DNA from: Larus michahellis
Lineage: Eukaryota; Chordata; Aves; Charadriiformes; Laridae
Direction of reading: 5' to 3'
DNA: 64,000 nucleotides
Assembly (NCBI RefSeq): GCF_964199755.1
Contig: NC_133897.1
Location: forward strand, 132,746,125 to 132,810,124
Positions 1-11,798 of this stretch are shown here, piece by piece (position 1 is the first letter of the stretch; the number at the start of each line of letters is the position of its first letter). The notes below the pieces were generated by a model. That model had not been told where the DNA came from. It made no database searches and saw nothing but the letters and a program-made list of their open reading frames with translations. Made by a program: the position numbers and the translations under genes.

Positions 1-152
1 TTTGCTTAGGAGGTGTTCCAAGATTATATGACTTGTGTGAGGTATGTTTCCCACTGTTACTAGCACGCTGGATGAGATCTTAATTGATCTCTTGTTCTTT
101 CTTTTCTGGGCAGAATGAAGTCTTTGAAGATGAATACTGGCTCATAAACTAA
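1..152 (+). CDS. candidate 3' end of a gene: exon end, 72-nt intron, last exon
   Basis: The first 41 bases are open in the frame reading CLGGVPRLYDLCE and end in a strong donor (GAG then GTATGT at 42-47). The intron would run 42-113: it has a long pyrimidine tract and ends in CAG at 111-113. The next exon continues in phase 0 with NEVFEDEYWLIN and stops at TAA 150-152, so the joined end is 25 residues with an acidic, aromatic-rich tail. A polyadenylation hexamer follows 85 bases after the stop. The upstream part of the gene lies outside the window. At 72 nt the intron is near the short end for birds. I do not recognise the protein. The exon could instead be a chance AG/GT-bounded segment; an alternative acceptor at 628 is also phase 0. 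Confidence 0.3.
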
Positions 153-236
153 ATGCTTTCAGCTGTTGCTGCTGAACATAACAATTCCTAAGAAGATTTT
201 TGTCAGTTGCTTGGAGATTTCCTTGTTTTTATGGAG

Positions 237-242
237 AATAAA
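237..242 (+). promoter_or_regulatory. AATAAA polyadenylation signal
   Basis: Canonical hexamer 85 bases after the TAA of the candidate last exon, followed within 15 bases by a GT-rich stretch (ggttgtagttt), the usual layout of a cleavage site. It supports, but does not prove, that a plus-strand transcript ends near 255-265. AATAAA also occurs by chance often in AT-rich DNA. Confidence 0.3.
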
Positions 243-628
243 AGGTTGTAGTTTAACCCTTAAACGACTCCGGGATAACATTACAAGTCACACTGTAGGT
301 CTACAGTAGAAATTTCACAGCTGGAGAAGGGAAGCATGCTTTAGTAAGGCAACGTGTTTAGAAATGTGAACATATGACTAGATGCAGGATTTAGTATGGC
401 CTTAGCATTATTCAGGAGGTCATATTCGTTGATTAAATTGGTCTACTCTGTACTTAAAAAACATGAGTGAATAAACTTAGACTTAAATATTACTACCGTG
501 TGTATATGTAGTAGCTAGGTCAGAAGTGGTTGCGGGACAAGACCAACATACAGCATGCTGACACAACACAAAGCACTATATATCTTTAACAGAAAGACAT
601 TTCAAGCCTTTTCTTTCCTTTCTTCCAG
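243..628. other. non-coding interval
   Basis: Nothing recognisable apart from the strong pyrimidine tract and AG at 609-628 that precede the next candidate exon. Confidence 0.5.
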
Positions 629-733
629 CAAGGAGTGACACGCTACATGGTGCAGCTGGCAGATTGGCTTGGCTTGATAATGCGTGATCAGAGCCTCATG
701 AAACGGTTTAGTTGGGAAACCCCCAGTACATAA
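629..733 (+). CDS. possible alternative last exon
   Basis: A strong acceptor (pyrimidine-rich run ending ttcttccag at 628) is followed by 34 open codons and a TAA at 731-733. The peptide starts QGVTRYMVQLADWLG and continues through LIMRDQSLMKRF to the stop. The frame is phase 0, so it could join the same donor at 42 as the exon at 114. No AATAAA lies close behind it (the nearest hexamers are remote), which weakens the idea. No homology recognised; probably chance, recorded because the acceptor is good and the peptide composition is protein-like. Confidence 0.15.
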   Translation, partial: QGVTRYMVQLADWLGLIMRDQSLMKRFSWETPST

Positions 734-2456
734 AATATGCTAAATGAAAAGCAGAAGCACAGCGGGGTGAGAAGGAGTATGTTTGGGAGTCAGGCGTGCT
801 CAAGTTGAAATCCTCCCGTAGCAGAGCTTCGCCTCTCTTGCCTTTCTCTCTCCACAGAGAAGCAGGTCACAATATTTGTCTGCCTGCCTTGATGGAATAA
901 TCGATGGCAATCAATGTATTACTTAGAGTATCTAAGGGCAAGTTGTAGTTATTGGTTAGTGTTTGTCTTTGTGTTGAAGCACGTATTAACATGAAGGCAT
1001 CTATTCGTCTAAACAGGGGCAAGACTCCGAGTGAAGTTTACAAGTAACTTGCTGTACAACCAGTCCACTGCTCTATCATCATCCTTGTGTCCTCCACCCT
1101 TCTGTCATGCATCTTGAACCACGCGCCCACCACCTACCTCTCTTGTTCCTCTGCTGAAGCCCCAAACCCATTCTCTATATAATTTCAGCTGTATATCCAC
1201 CCTTTTTCCTCTACCTCCTACACTCGTAACACACCTGTATTTTTTTTCCTCACTTCTCGTAGTCCACTCTTTTGATCCTCTTCACCAAGACAGCAGATAG
1301 CTTCAGGTAGTCCTACACACATCATGTTAACCTTGCCCTCAGGCAGCAAGAGGCTGGGGAGCAGCTGATGGGGGGTAATTGGAGTATGGGAGCCTTGTGA
1401 CTGCTGCATGTTATTGCAGGGTACACAACCACGGGGAAGAGAAAAGAGAAACTGGTATCTCCAATACTTCTGGGATTGGACCCAAAGCTCACTGTGTTGT
1501 TTAAACTACTGTGGACAAAATGATAAGATCTGAAGCCTCCATTTTATTGTGTGTTTATGCCCTCTGGAAGACTTCTCTGTTGGGAAACCATTGAAAGTCT
1601 TGGATGAGGTTGGAGAATAAATATCTAAAGTAGGAATCAAAAAGAAATCCATGTGGAAAATGTGGAGCAAGAAATGAAAGCTGGGACAGGTTTGGGAACA
1701 GGAGGAAAAAAAGGCCTGTCACATCTGGGAGACTTGCTCAGGTCCTGGGAAGTACTTGAAATTCCCCACTCTCCCTGTTCCTCTGCTGGCAGCAGACATC
1801 TCAGCCACTTCTTGACCAAACTTCAGGTTTTGTCCTGTCTGCCTTGTGTAAATAGCAACTGACAACCCACTACTGTTACCAGCTGCAGCTCAGGCAGTTC
1901 ATGCTGTGGCCTGACAAACACCCTGTTACTACCCTGATGACATGCTTTTTCAGAATTCATGGGAAAGATATTTTTTTTTTGTAGATTTAACAGCCCGCCC
2001 TGCTCTTAGTGGGTAAATTGCATACATGCCTTTGGGTGCAAACTCATGCGGCTGTAAACTAGAAAATGCCAGAACTAAGTGTGTTTGCTTGTTTGTTTTC
2101 CAAAATTAATTTAATCCTCCAGTGATGTGCTTTTAGATTATCTGTAACTTCTATGATCATGTATTTCTTTCCTGCAAGATCCCTGCCTCATTCACTGCGG
2201 AGAGTACTTATTTAATGAGCAACTAATTAATCTTTTCTCCTCTTTGTGTTTCTCCTAGCCTTGCTGTGTACCACCTTGCTATAAAATACACACAGGTCAT
2301 TTAATGGAGTTTTCTGTAAGGCTCATTACTTAGGGTTTTCTTTTTAAAGCACTTCAAAAAAATAGTCTCTTTTTTCCCATTCCTGTGAGATAAAGGATTA
2401 ATTTTATCAAGACTTTCTAGAAAGTATGAATCCAAACTTTGAAATACTAAGGATTT
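734..2456. other. non-coding interval
   Basis: No gene supported. There is an acceptor-like pyrimidine run ending CAG near 858, a T10 run at 1971-1980, and only short chance ORFs (up to 69 codons) on both strands. Confidence 0.5.
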
Positions 2457-2549
2457 ATTTTTTTTTTTTTTTGCGGGTGGGGGGTGTTTTGGTTTTGGTT
2501 TGGTTTGGTTTGGTTTTGTTTTGGTTTGGTTTTGGTTTGGTTTGGTTTT
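2457..2549. repeat. low-complexity T-run plus degenerate GGTTT/GGTTTT array
   Basis: A run of about 16 T is followed by a G-rich bridge (gcgggtggggggtg) and then about 70 bases of alternating GGTTT and GGTTTT units, purely G and T on the plus strand. The complementary strand reads as AAACC units, which explains the lysine/proline/asparagine/threonine-rich minus-strand ORFs here. Repeated GG doublets separated by 3-4 T could form two-tetrad G-quadruplexes. It may have grown from the poly(A)/(T) end of an old retrotransposed copy, but no element body is recognised next to it. Confidence 0.85.
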
Positions 2550-4857
2550 TAAAAGTAGAGTATTCATTTTGGATAGCCAGTTCCAGGCTCATAACTTGAA
2601 TACAGAGTGAGAAGTTTCCACCAAGTAAACAGCCGTGATGAATGTGAATAACACGCTTTGCTGAGCAACACCTAGGACTTTTGGGACAGGTTGAATCTAG
2701 TTGTTCAGAGGGCAAAAATGTAACTTACCATGAGAACAATCTTTCTTTCCCAACACTTTACTATACCATGTCTTCTGTTTCTTTCAACTTCTGCAGCAAG
2801 CAAAGGTCTTGCAAGCAATAGGTATTTATATTCAAATTAGTCCTGTGTAATAGTCTACTCTGCCCAGTCAATTGGACAGAAGCCCTGAAGTAAAAGTAGT
2901 CTTTAATTTCACCATTTCTTGAATGTACTTGCAGAAAGATACTAGCTTACAGTTATGTGGGCAGTCTTATCGTTGACTTCTCTTAATTGTTGCAACCTTC
3001 ATTTTTTTTGTAATGTATTTCTTTTATAAGTTTCTCTTCTTTTTCAAGAGGTTGGCTAAATTAATTATGACTTTGGAAGTAAAAGGAAATGTTCTGTTTT
3101 CATTGCCCTATGTTTTCTTACATATTTGTAAATGCTTTCTTGTATACAATATGAAACAAACTCTTAGAACTGAGAATATCTCCACTACCTCATAATTATA
3201 TTTAGTGTTTCAATTCTCCTGCATAATGCTTTAATGAGAGTTGAGGCAGAAGCGGGAATGCAGCATCGATTAGTAACTATAACTGGGATAAAATAAGATC
3301 TTAGTGCGCTATGTTGACATTTTTCTTGCTACAATTAGCTTTAACATGTGACACTCCAGTAAGCTTGTGGAGTGTCTGACCAGTATGTACTGCAAATATA
3401 TTGGAGAATATGCTGAAGATGTCAATTCTGTACTTATTTGTGAAACTTCTAAGCAGTTCATAACCAGTGCTTTGCCTTAGACGTCACAAAATCAAATCCT
3501 TATTATACCCCATGAGTTCCACATTAGGCTGGAATTCCAGTGGAAATTCATGAGGGACTTTATGTCTGCGGGGTTTTGTAATGTGGCTATGAATACCACT
3601 AAGAATGTTTTTCTTAAAAGCTGGATATCCACACATGTCCTATCGGTAAACCACTGGGCTGCTGAATTAAGATTTTATTTACCACTGGAATAAATACACT
3701 ACCCAGTATACACATAGTCAGGAACCACATATGGGAACCATTTGTAGGCTATATCAACAACAGTTAAGTTGTTTGCTGTATTTAGTGCTGTACATTAGCA
3801 TTGGGAAGTAGGTATTTTAAATCATTAACTTTTCTGGTTAATCTCTTCATCTCTTCCCTTTAAGCATCTTGTTCCTTCCAAGCTTGGAAGTATTTTGCTT
3901 CTGGTCAATCATGCTTTGAACCTGTTTTTAGAGAAAATTCTACCATGCTTCAACCTTTGTGCTGTCAAAACAGATTTTAAAAACTTACGATTTTCATAAA
4001 AGGAAGACATACACAAAGCAGAGATGCGTTGTTTTTTACTGAACTCTCTTATTTGACAAAAAATAATTTTAGTGCTCTTAAGCCTCTTTTTTTTTTTCTT
4101 CTCCCACAAGAATCTATTACCACACACTACATATAACTTCTGCAAAAAAGGAGTAAAATGCATTGGCCTGACTTAGCATTTTATTTCTAATTTGTTACTT
4201 GATGATATGGGTAATGAGAAATGACCCTCTGAATAAAACATTTTTCCTGAATATTTTAATAAGCCATTTACAGTTTTTTCCAGCTTATTTATGGCCATAA
4301 CCATTTGATACTGTCTATTTTTTAAAAACTTGATTGTTGGCACTAGCTGATACACCTGTCATAATATCTATTTACAATATATACGCCCTCTCTGCCAAGT
4401 TAGGTCATAGTTTACAGTGTGGTTAGTACTGAATTCACAACATGGCATGATTCTGTACAACAATCTGAACTTGTGAAACCAACTAAATGGTGGTAATCTT
4501 ATAGGCAGTTTTATTAAGCTGCAGCTACACATGGGGATGTTGGAAATATGTTGCTGAAGTGAAACTAAAATTTATATAATTAATCATTTTGAAATGAATT
4601 TTCTCCTCTGTGTGTGTATTTTTGTTCAGGATAATTAGCTAACCACAGTTTGTTTATATAAGGTGTGTGTAATCTGTTTATAGAGCATGGCAGCTGACAT
4701 AATGTAGCTCTTGGCGAGCTGTGACATTCCCTTCCCACAAGTAACATTTGAAATGATAAAACAACATTCAGTTGAATAACTCCCCACCAGGTAAAAATCA
4801 TTACAGCCCACATTCTCCAATAATATTTTCAATCCACCTTGTTAAATCTTTCCACAG
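2550..4857. other. non-coding interval
   Basis: AT-rich unique sequence with scattered T runs (for example 4088-4097). ORFs here do not exceed 86 codons and show no recognisable protein signature. Confidence 0.5.
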
Positions 4858-5424
4858 GAGCAAACACAGGTACAGCCCCATTGCTGTAGAGCAATTCTTT
4901 GGCCAGTCTGGGGCCGCACAAATGTGTCTGAAGTAAGTACACTGTTACTGAGAAGTGTGTTTGTTGTAGACCGAAATGTTATGATATGATCCAGACAAAT
5001 AGAATGAGATTTGATTAGGGGATTAGAAACATGAGCCCCAGTCTCATGTCATTCAGATGGAAATATGACATATTAGGCCATGGGGAATTTGAGGCAAAGT
5101 ATTTACCATGGCTGAGACTTACACCATTGTGCATGGGCTCTGCAAAGGCTCTCTCCAAGATCACCCCATGCTGCTCAGTGGAGAGCTTTCAGAAACCCCA
5201 GGATATCAAGCTTTTCTTTCTGATGGCCCAAAAAATATGCATATTTTTTAAGATCAGGATCTTAAATGAATGTCTTCTTTCTGGACTGGTGTGTTTTTCC
5301 CTGCAGAATGATAAAGCAAGGACTACATAAATATCATTGTGGGATCTGTTCCACATGGAAGGGTCGCTGGGAAGGTGGACCATGGGCATACTGCCTGCAG
5401 CTTCTGGGAGAGAGGCTGTGCTGA
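4858..5424 (+). CDS. two candidate exons in compatible phase (4858-4932, 5307-5424)
   Basis: The first segment (75 nt) follows a pyrimidine-rich acceptor (ctttccacag) and ends at a full GTAAGT donor at 4933-4938. Its second frame reads SKHRYSPIAVEQFFG then QSGAAQMCLK; the first frame is also open, so the frame is not decided by stops. The second segment follows a good acceptor (tttttccctgcag, ending 5306). Taking one base to complete the split codon gives 38 further codons starting MIKQGLHKYHCG, ending in TGA at 5422-5424. Phases agree (two bases left, one base taken). No protein family is recognised and no clear polyadenylation signal follows. Chance agreement of this kind is common in 64 kb. 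Confidence 0.15.
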
Positions 5425-5506
5425 CAGGAGTTAGAGCTGATGTGAATGTCTCTGGCTTTGATTTGCAGAAGAAACACTGATCCCTTTTGTAGGGATACAG
5501 TACACT

Positions 5507-6480
5507 TCAGCAGGCCTGTACTGGATGGAGCCAAACCCCTGGAGGAAAGGTAGCCTGGCAAAAGCGAAGGCTGTTGAGGATCACATTCACTGGCACCCAA
5601 ACAGCATAAACACATGTAATGGGACGATCCAAACTAGAAGAAATTATACAGTGAAACAGTCTGGCAAGGGTACAAGGGCTGAGCCGTGAACACCTCCTTC
5701 CTTCAGCCTGCAGTGGTAAAGCCAAGGATGAAGAAGAAAGGACAGTTAAAACAAGCAACTGTATTGACAAAAGAGTGTGGAGAAGCACTGCCTCTTGTGC
5801 ACTGTCTTTTCTCCCTAGATAAAGCAATTTCCAGGTCTTCATGTTTTCAGCCTGTTTCTCAGGACACAACAACAATGCAAGGAGACAAAGAAATGTTGCT
5901 GGCTTTTGCTACAGATTTCCATCAATCTCCCACCCTGAAGGAAAGTCATTGCCATATAGCATGTCCCAGTATTGAAGCAGCGCCGGTGTATGTATACAAG
6001 TGCAGATGTTTGATCTGGATTCTGTATGCTCTCCAGCCTGTGGAGCTTCACACAGTCACGCCATTGCACAGCCTTCTCACTTGGAAATTCAATTTGCAAT
6101 ATCCACTAATGCTGCTCCTACCCATCTGTGGACTTTTTTACATGATGTCCTGATCTGACAACTGCTGGTTACTGGTGGATAGCACCTCTTTTATCTCACC
6201 TTGGTAGCACAGCCTCCCACTTCACTGCAATTGAACTTGGTGTTTGCCCCTTTGCCATCTCTGAGCTGCAAACTTCCTCAGCATGCCCAAACTATCCATT
6301 TCCTCAGAACTCTGCCTCCGGTTAAAAAGCCGCAAGAGACTGGAAAGGCTCGTGTTCTGCAAATGAGTAAACTTAGTGCTGAATTCTACAATAGTAGTAA
6401 AAGCTGGTGGGAGATTGCAGTTAGCCCTCCCATTGCCGTACTGCTGCAACTCAAGACAGGTGAAATGGGAGAGTGACAGT
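5507..6480. other. ORF-dense patch; longest ORF of the window (155 codons)
   Basis: The plus strand is open for 155 codons at 5686-6153 and the minus strand for 122 codons at 5507-5875, with additional ORFs of 75-93 codons around them. The encoded peptides have no recognisable domain, no repeated residue pattern and a composition like translated non-coding DNA (many Cys, His, Leu, Ser). The overlap on both strands suggests a local shortage of stop triplets rather than a gene. An exonised or decayed repeat is possible; no family identified. Confidence 0.3.
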
Positions 6481-9400
6481 TTTCTTTTGCTGGAAAGGCA
6501 TGTCAGGAGAGGTCCTCAGCTGGTACAACGGTTACCTTAAAGTCGGTTGAGACTCATGTGCATTCGAAGATCTACTGCAAGGAGAAAAGTTCCATCTTTA
6601 TTGAAGTAATTGGAGATTTTGCCATTTAATTCAGTGAGACAGACTGTCAGTCCTAATTCCTCAGGACATAGGAAGACTGCAACGTGAAACTGGAAGAGGT
6701 GTATTTTTCTTACTGAAGGTAGAGCCAGGATAGATGTAGGAACAAGGTAGAAAGGCAAAGTGGAAGGAGGAAATTCTTTCAATATTCTTTTGATAGTTTG
6801 GATTGTGAGATGTTCACTATGCTTAGCAAGCACCTGCCATACTGTACAGTGTATATAGCTGGTTGAAAATGCTCTTCCTGCTGAAAACAAACTGCTATGG
6901 CAATGATACAGGATGCAGTGTATGCTGGTGTGAGTAGAGTGTCCTCATACTTCTCTTTAGTATCAACCTGTGACTGTTCAGTCCTCTGACTGGTAGGTGG
7001 GTGCTGAAGGCTTCCTCATGGTGTAATGTACCTCATGCAAGAGTGGCAGATATTTTCTTGATAATACTTATAGCTATGTGTACCTGAAATACTTATCCTT
7101 AGTTCTTTTAGCCTTTTGGGAGGTATTCGCTGTGCATGTGCTCTGTCTTCCGGAAGTGTCCAGTATTTGACCAGAATATTGAGAGAGGGGAATAGGACAT
7201 GACCTACAGATTTATTTCTGAGAACATTCCTGCATGATAGTTATGCTTACACTGACTGTATCCTCAGGCCTGCACTTAAAATGTAGATCAAACAATATTG
7301 CCAATGTGAATTTTTCCTTATTGAGAGTTTCTCCAAATATGGAGTCATATTTGCTGTTCTGCCAGTATTCTTGTAGCAGTGTCTGGTTTGTATTTATATG
7401 CAATTCCTCTTGTTAAAGAAAGAAAGAAAAGCATAATGGCCAATGTCTGTCTGAAATGTGCAAGGGGGGTATTGACTCTATCACTATTTCAGATGGGTAA
7501 ATGATAAATAAATATACAAGGAGCTTGCAGTGATGAAGCCTGGGTATAGTATTGCTATTCTACCATCTCTAATATGCTCAGGTGACACTAAGATAGTCAA
7601 GTAATAATGGTGAATAGAAATTGGGCAGTTAAGAGGCCTGCTTTCAAGCTATTTAATATGCAATGTACTGCTTAGAACCCTGCAAGAGTGGCGATATAGA
7701 TAAATAGTCTTGCTTGTTTGATTCATAGTTTGTTAATATTATGTGATCAGTTAAACAGCACAGAATGAATACATAAAATTATTTAATCATTTAGAAATCA
7801 CAAAATTTGCTAAATGATAGGGTAAGGAAAATTAAATTTGTTCAGCTCTTTGTCATCATAGAACACTCTAAGCTAGCCTTTCATTTTCATTATTGGGTCA
7901 AGTTACAGTGTCAAACCTACTTCGTGGGCATTTATGAAAGGCACATTTAACAATCCTCATTAGGAAAAATGCTCTGATTTTTCCTGAAGGCTCGTAAGAA
8001 ATTGCACAAAGAATAAAATAATTTTAGGCCATTGATCTGGAAAGCGCGTTCTTTTTTGGCAGTCTTTATACTATAAAAAAGCAAAAGCCCAGTATCTGCG
8101 ATGTTACTCAGTTCGGTATATTTCATCCTCTTCAAAAGACTTCATCTCTCCGGACAACCAAAACCCATTAATCTGGGGAAAAAGAGTCAGCACTTAATAA
8201 TAGAATGTAACTTTATTGAGCACTTAAACTGTGGCCAGGAAAAGCAAATACACTCTGAATCAACCCAGTGCAGTGAAGTGGAATATAAATGTTGCAGAGC
8301 TTATCTATGGAAGCATGTTGTCATTTTTCTGAGGTTTCTATCAAACTTTTAATCAAAACCATAGCTGAAATTGGCCCACATTACTGTGATCATTTTTGAA
8401 TGTTCTGTTCTGTAAAGTCTAGCACACAGATTTATAATGTTTGAACACTAGTACTGTTGCCAAAAGTCACAAGAAAGTTGCAGGCTTCAGACACACATCA
8501 TCAGTGCATGTTATATATCTACTTCAGAAGCAAAGGGAAGTCCATTGGAGATGGCCACAAATGCACTCCAGTGGCTAGAACCAACGATGCTGATAAAGTT
8601 GCAAGATGATCTGGGAATTGTATTACTTTAATGAATAAGAAGGAATGTATTCACAAAGAGCAGCTGCAGACTAGCTAGGCTAAAGGCCTGTAGTGACTCC
8701 TGTAAAAGTCCTATAGTTAACCTATAGTTAAAGTTCAGCTCTGAATTGACCTACAGAATGGCAGCACTGGTTTAATATATTGCTTAGTGACATGTGGTTT
8801 TTCTATTCATCCACCTTTTTTAGCACAGCTGGTCATTGTGCCACTTACCTTTCCTACATACAGCGGTAATATGAGAATCACACCAATATATATGATGATA
8901 ATCTCCGTATATGGTCCATAATGCCTATTGCACATACCTGAAGTTCACATTTCAAAGTTCTTCAGGTAGAAGGATCATAGTACTGACATGAAATTTATTT
9001 TAGGCTTGCTCCTTTTTTTTTTGTCTTCAGTGCATAAATACAAGCACTTGCTTATGTGTTCTGATAGACCACGGAGGCAAACTCGCCTGCTTGCAATAGG
9101 CAAGTTTCTTTTGCCTAATAATGCATCTACTAGAATAGCTATTAATCTGTTGATTTCATATAGCACTAGATTTTATATACAGACATCAAAAAACACATAT
9201 CTCATATTTCAGCTATCTTTGGTTTATATTAGAAACACAGAAATGAACACAATGGCTTAAACAAAAACCAGAAGAGAGGTTTACCTACTTTTGTACAGAT
9301 CTTAATACAATAAAAATGCTGTAAGGAGTGTCAAAAGAAGGAAAAAATACCTGTACATAATTATGTGATGTTAGTGAAGTGCTTATGTAGTAAATTATAC

Positions 9401-11778
9401 TAGTTAAACATGCCCTCATTAAAATGCTTTGAGAAATACAGGTTGATCAGAAAATATAAAACATTATAGAGCATAAATTAAGGAAAGGAGATACTATGAT
9501 TATCATGTATCAACACTTATTTTTTCCAAGCAGAACATTGTATGTCATTGTGTTTTGATAATGGAGCAAATGTGAAGAATTAACTTAATGTAAGAAGTAG
9601 TAGGCATATTGGGTTTTTTTGCTAGTGGGCTGACAAGTTAGCTGTTTGCTTCTAATTAATAAAAGTTACAAAATATAAAGAATATGTATATGGTGATAAG
9701 ATGAAATATGGAATTAATTTTGAGAGGCATACCAAATTTGGAAAAATGGAATTCAATTGGTTCTCTTTTTCCTGAACTCCTATCTCATTGGGCACTGGCT
9801 TTGGAGTAACTCCATCTTGTACTCAATTTTCAAAGAATTTCCATCTGGTTTCGTGATATTGGCCCAGTGTTTGAAAGGTAAATAGGCATTCAAGCACGCA
9901 AGATACTTTGCAGAGTTAACTGACCACGATCAAGGCTTTCTGAGACAGTCACATAGTCAATTGGGGAAAAACTGACTCATTTATATGAAGCATCCAGCTT
10001 CGTTTTCCTTTACGTAGCCAAGACCCCAAATTACCCTGATGTGCTTGGCTGGGTATGTGATGAATAGGCTGGCTAGAGGAAGGAACTGGTACTGTCTATA
10101 ATTTCCACGTACCTCTGGGAGGTCCATGTGAGGAAATCTCAAGTCATAATTTAAAGTCTCTTCACGAGAAGTAGTTTGTGATTATTATTTTTCTATTTTT
10201 TGAAATAAATAAAGTGCTTTGGACAGTAGGAGCAGTAAAAGACAAAAATTCCTTTGAACCAGTACACTGTTTCCTGCCTAACATGTATTTCTTCCTTTTT
10301 GATTCTAACCTGGCTCGTCTCCCTGTAGCATCTGAACAACTTAATTCTTTCATGCCTCTGTTTAACAGCAGGCCTGTAAGTTAAGGGAATAGCGATGCTG
10401 ACATCTAAATGGCTGGAAGAGGGGGCCTTCCAGGCTCGTGAGTCCTCAGTGAGACCCTACTGTGCACCATCCCACTCCAGGGTCTCCAGGGAAAAAAACC
10501 CCAGAGGCTCTGGCTAGAAGGACTCTGGAGTGACCACCTCCCTTGTCCCAGCCAAGCTGTGCTCCACACCATGACCCACTCAGTCTAGGTGCTGTCCTAA
10601 TTGCCAACTGCACTTACTCCCTATAAAACTTCCTGGAAGGATACAGGGAAGTAAAACAAGTTGGTGAGTAGGCTAACCTTTAGAAGACTTGTTAGTAGCA
10701 AAACTATTTACATATTCAAAATAGCGAAGGGCATGCTGTTTACAAATAATATGTTTTATGTTTACAGCATCCATGGAAAATCATTAGGTAGCAGGGATCA
10801 CAGAACTGCTTCCAGCTAAGCCAGAAATACAAGATTCAGCTGTTACTAATAAACTCCGATTTCAATTGATTGAATAATTATTTTATTCAGCCAGTTTTCT
10901 TTTGAAAATGGTTACATCAAATAGTTTGAAAACTGTTCCAGATGTCAGTTGTTCTTTCACATTGGGAATGCATGAGCAAATGGAAGATAGGTCATTGGAT
11001 CAATAAAAAGAACATACATGAGTATGACCCTGTATTCTATCTTAATATGTCTGACAAGCGATTTCACTCCTAAGGAAACTAAGCCTGAGAGTTCTTTTCC
11101 TAATTTAAACAAAAATTCAACCGTGATTTCGTCTGTAGTCAAAGAATACACTCCTATGTCTCTTCCAGCAACAAGAACCTCTGGATGTTTGACGATGAAA
11201 GCTTTAATCTCCATACAGGTTCATCCTTCCTGATGCCATTTAATGTAATGTCAGGGTTTACTGAAAGTCTTCAGTCAAAACTATTAAGAACACATTGGTT
11301 TTTGATTGAATGACTCTTTTGTGGATCACACTGCTTCCTGTAGAAAATGACGACTCTTAGTTAAAATTGCTGGAAAACCAAAAGTGCTACGTTGGAAGTA
11401 CTTTCTCCATTCTTCCTATCCTCACTTGCTTCTGTGTCCAGCTTCCTAGGTCAGATTACACTGCCTGGAAAGCATTTAAATGCCTCTTAGAGCAGGGAGA
11501 TGCGGTGTGCTGTGGAGGCTGAGAGGACAAAATGTCAGGGCAAAAAGTTTACAAACAAATGCCTTTTTTCCCTCTTCTCCAGGCTCTGAGATCTGCTCCT
11601 CTCCTCTGAAATACTGATTTACAGCAAGATCATGTTACTTGTTAACATATTAGTCATACTTTTGACAGCTTAATAAGATTCAACAGCACATTTTACAAAG
11701 CTGACAAGCATTTCAAAATATGATTCCTGACATGTCATTAAAAATAATTCTATTCTAAGGTAGAGCACTTCCCTTTTT

Positions 11779-11798
11779 AAAACAAAACAAAACAAAAC
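11779..11798. repeat. short CAAAA microsatellite
   Basis: Four tandem AAAAC/CAAAA units directly after a T5 run, followed by a second A/C-rich stretch (caacaacaa). Simple low-complexity DNA. Confidence 0.7.

Noticed and set aside
10732..10771. Small hairpin (atgctgtttac / gtttacagcat)
   Set aside because: Only 9 of 11 pairs with a 16-base AT-rich loop; within the range expected by chance.
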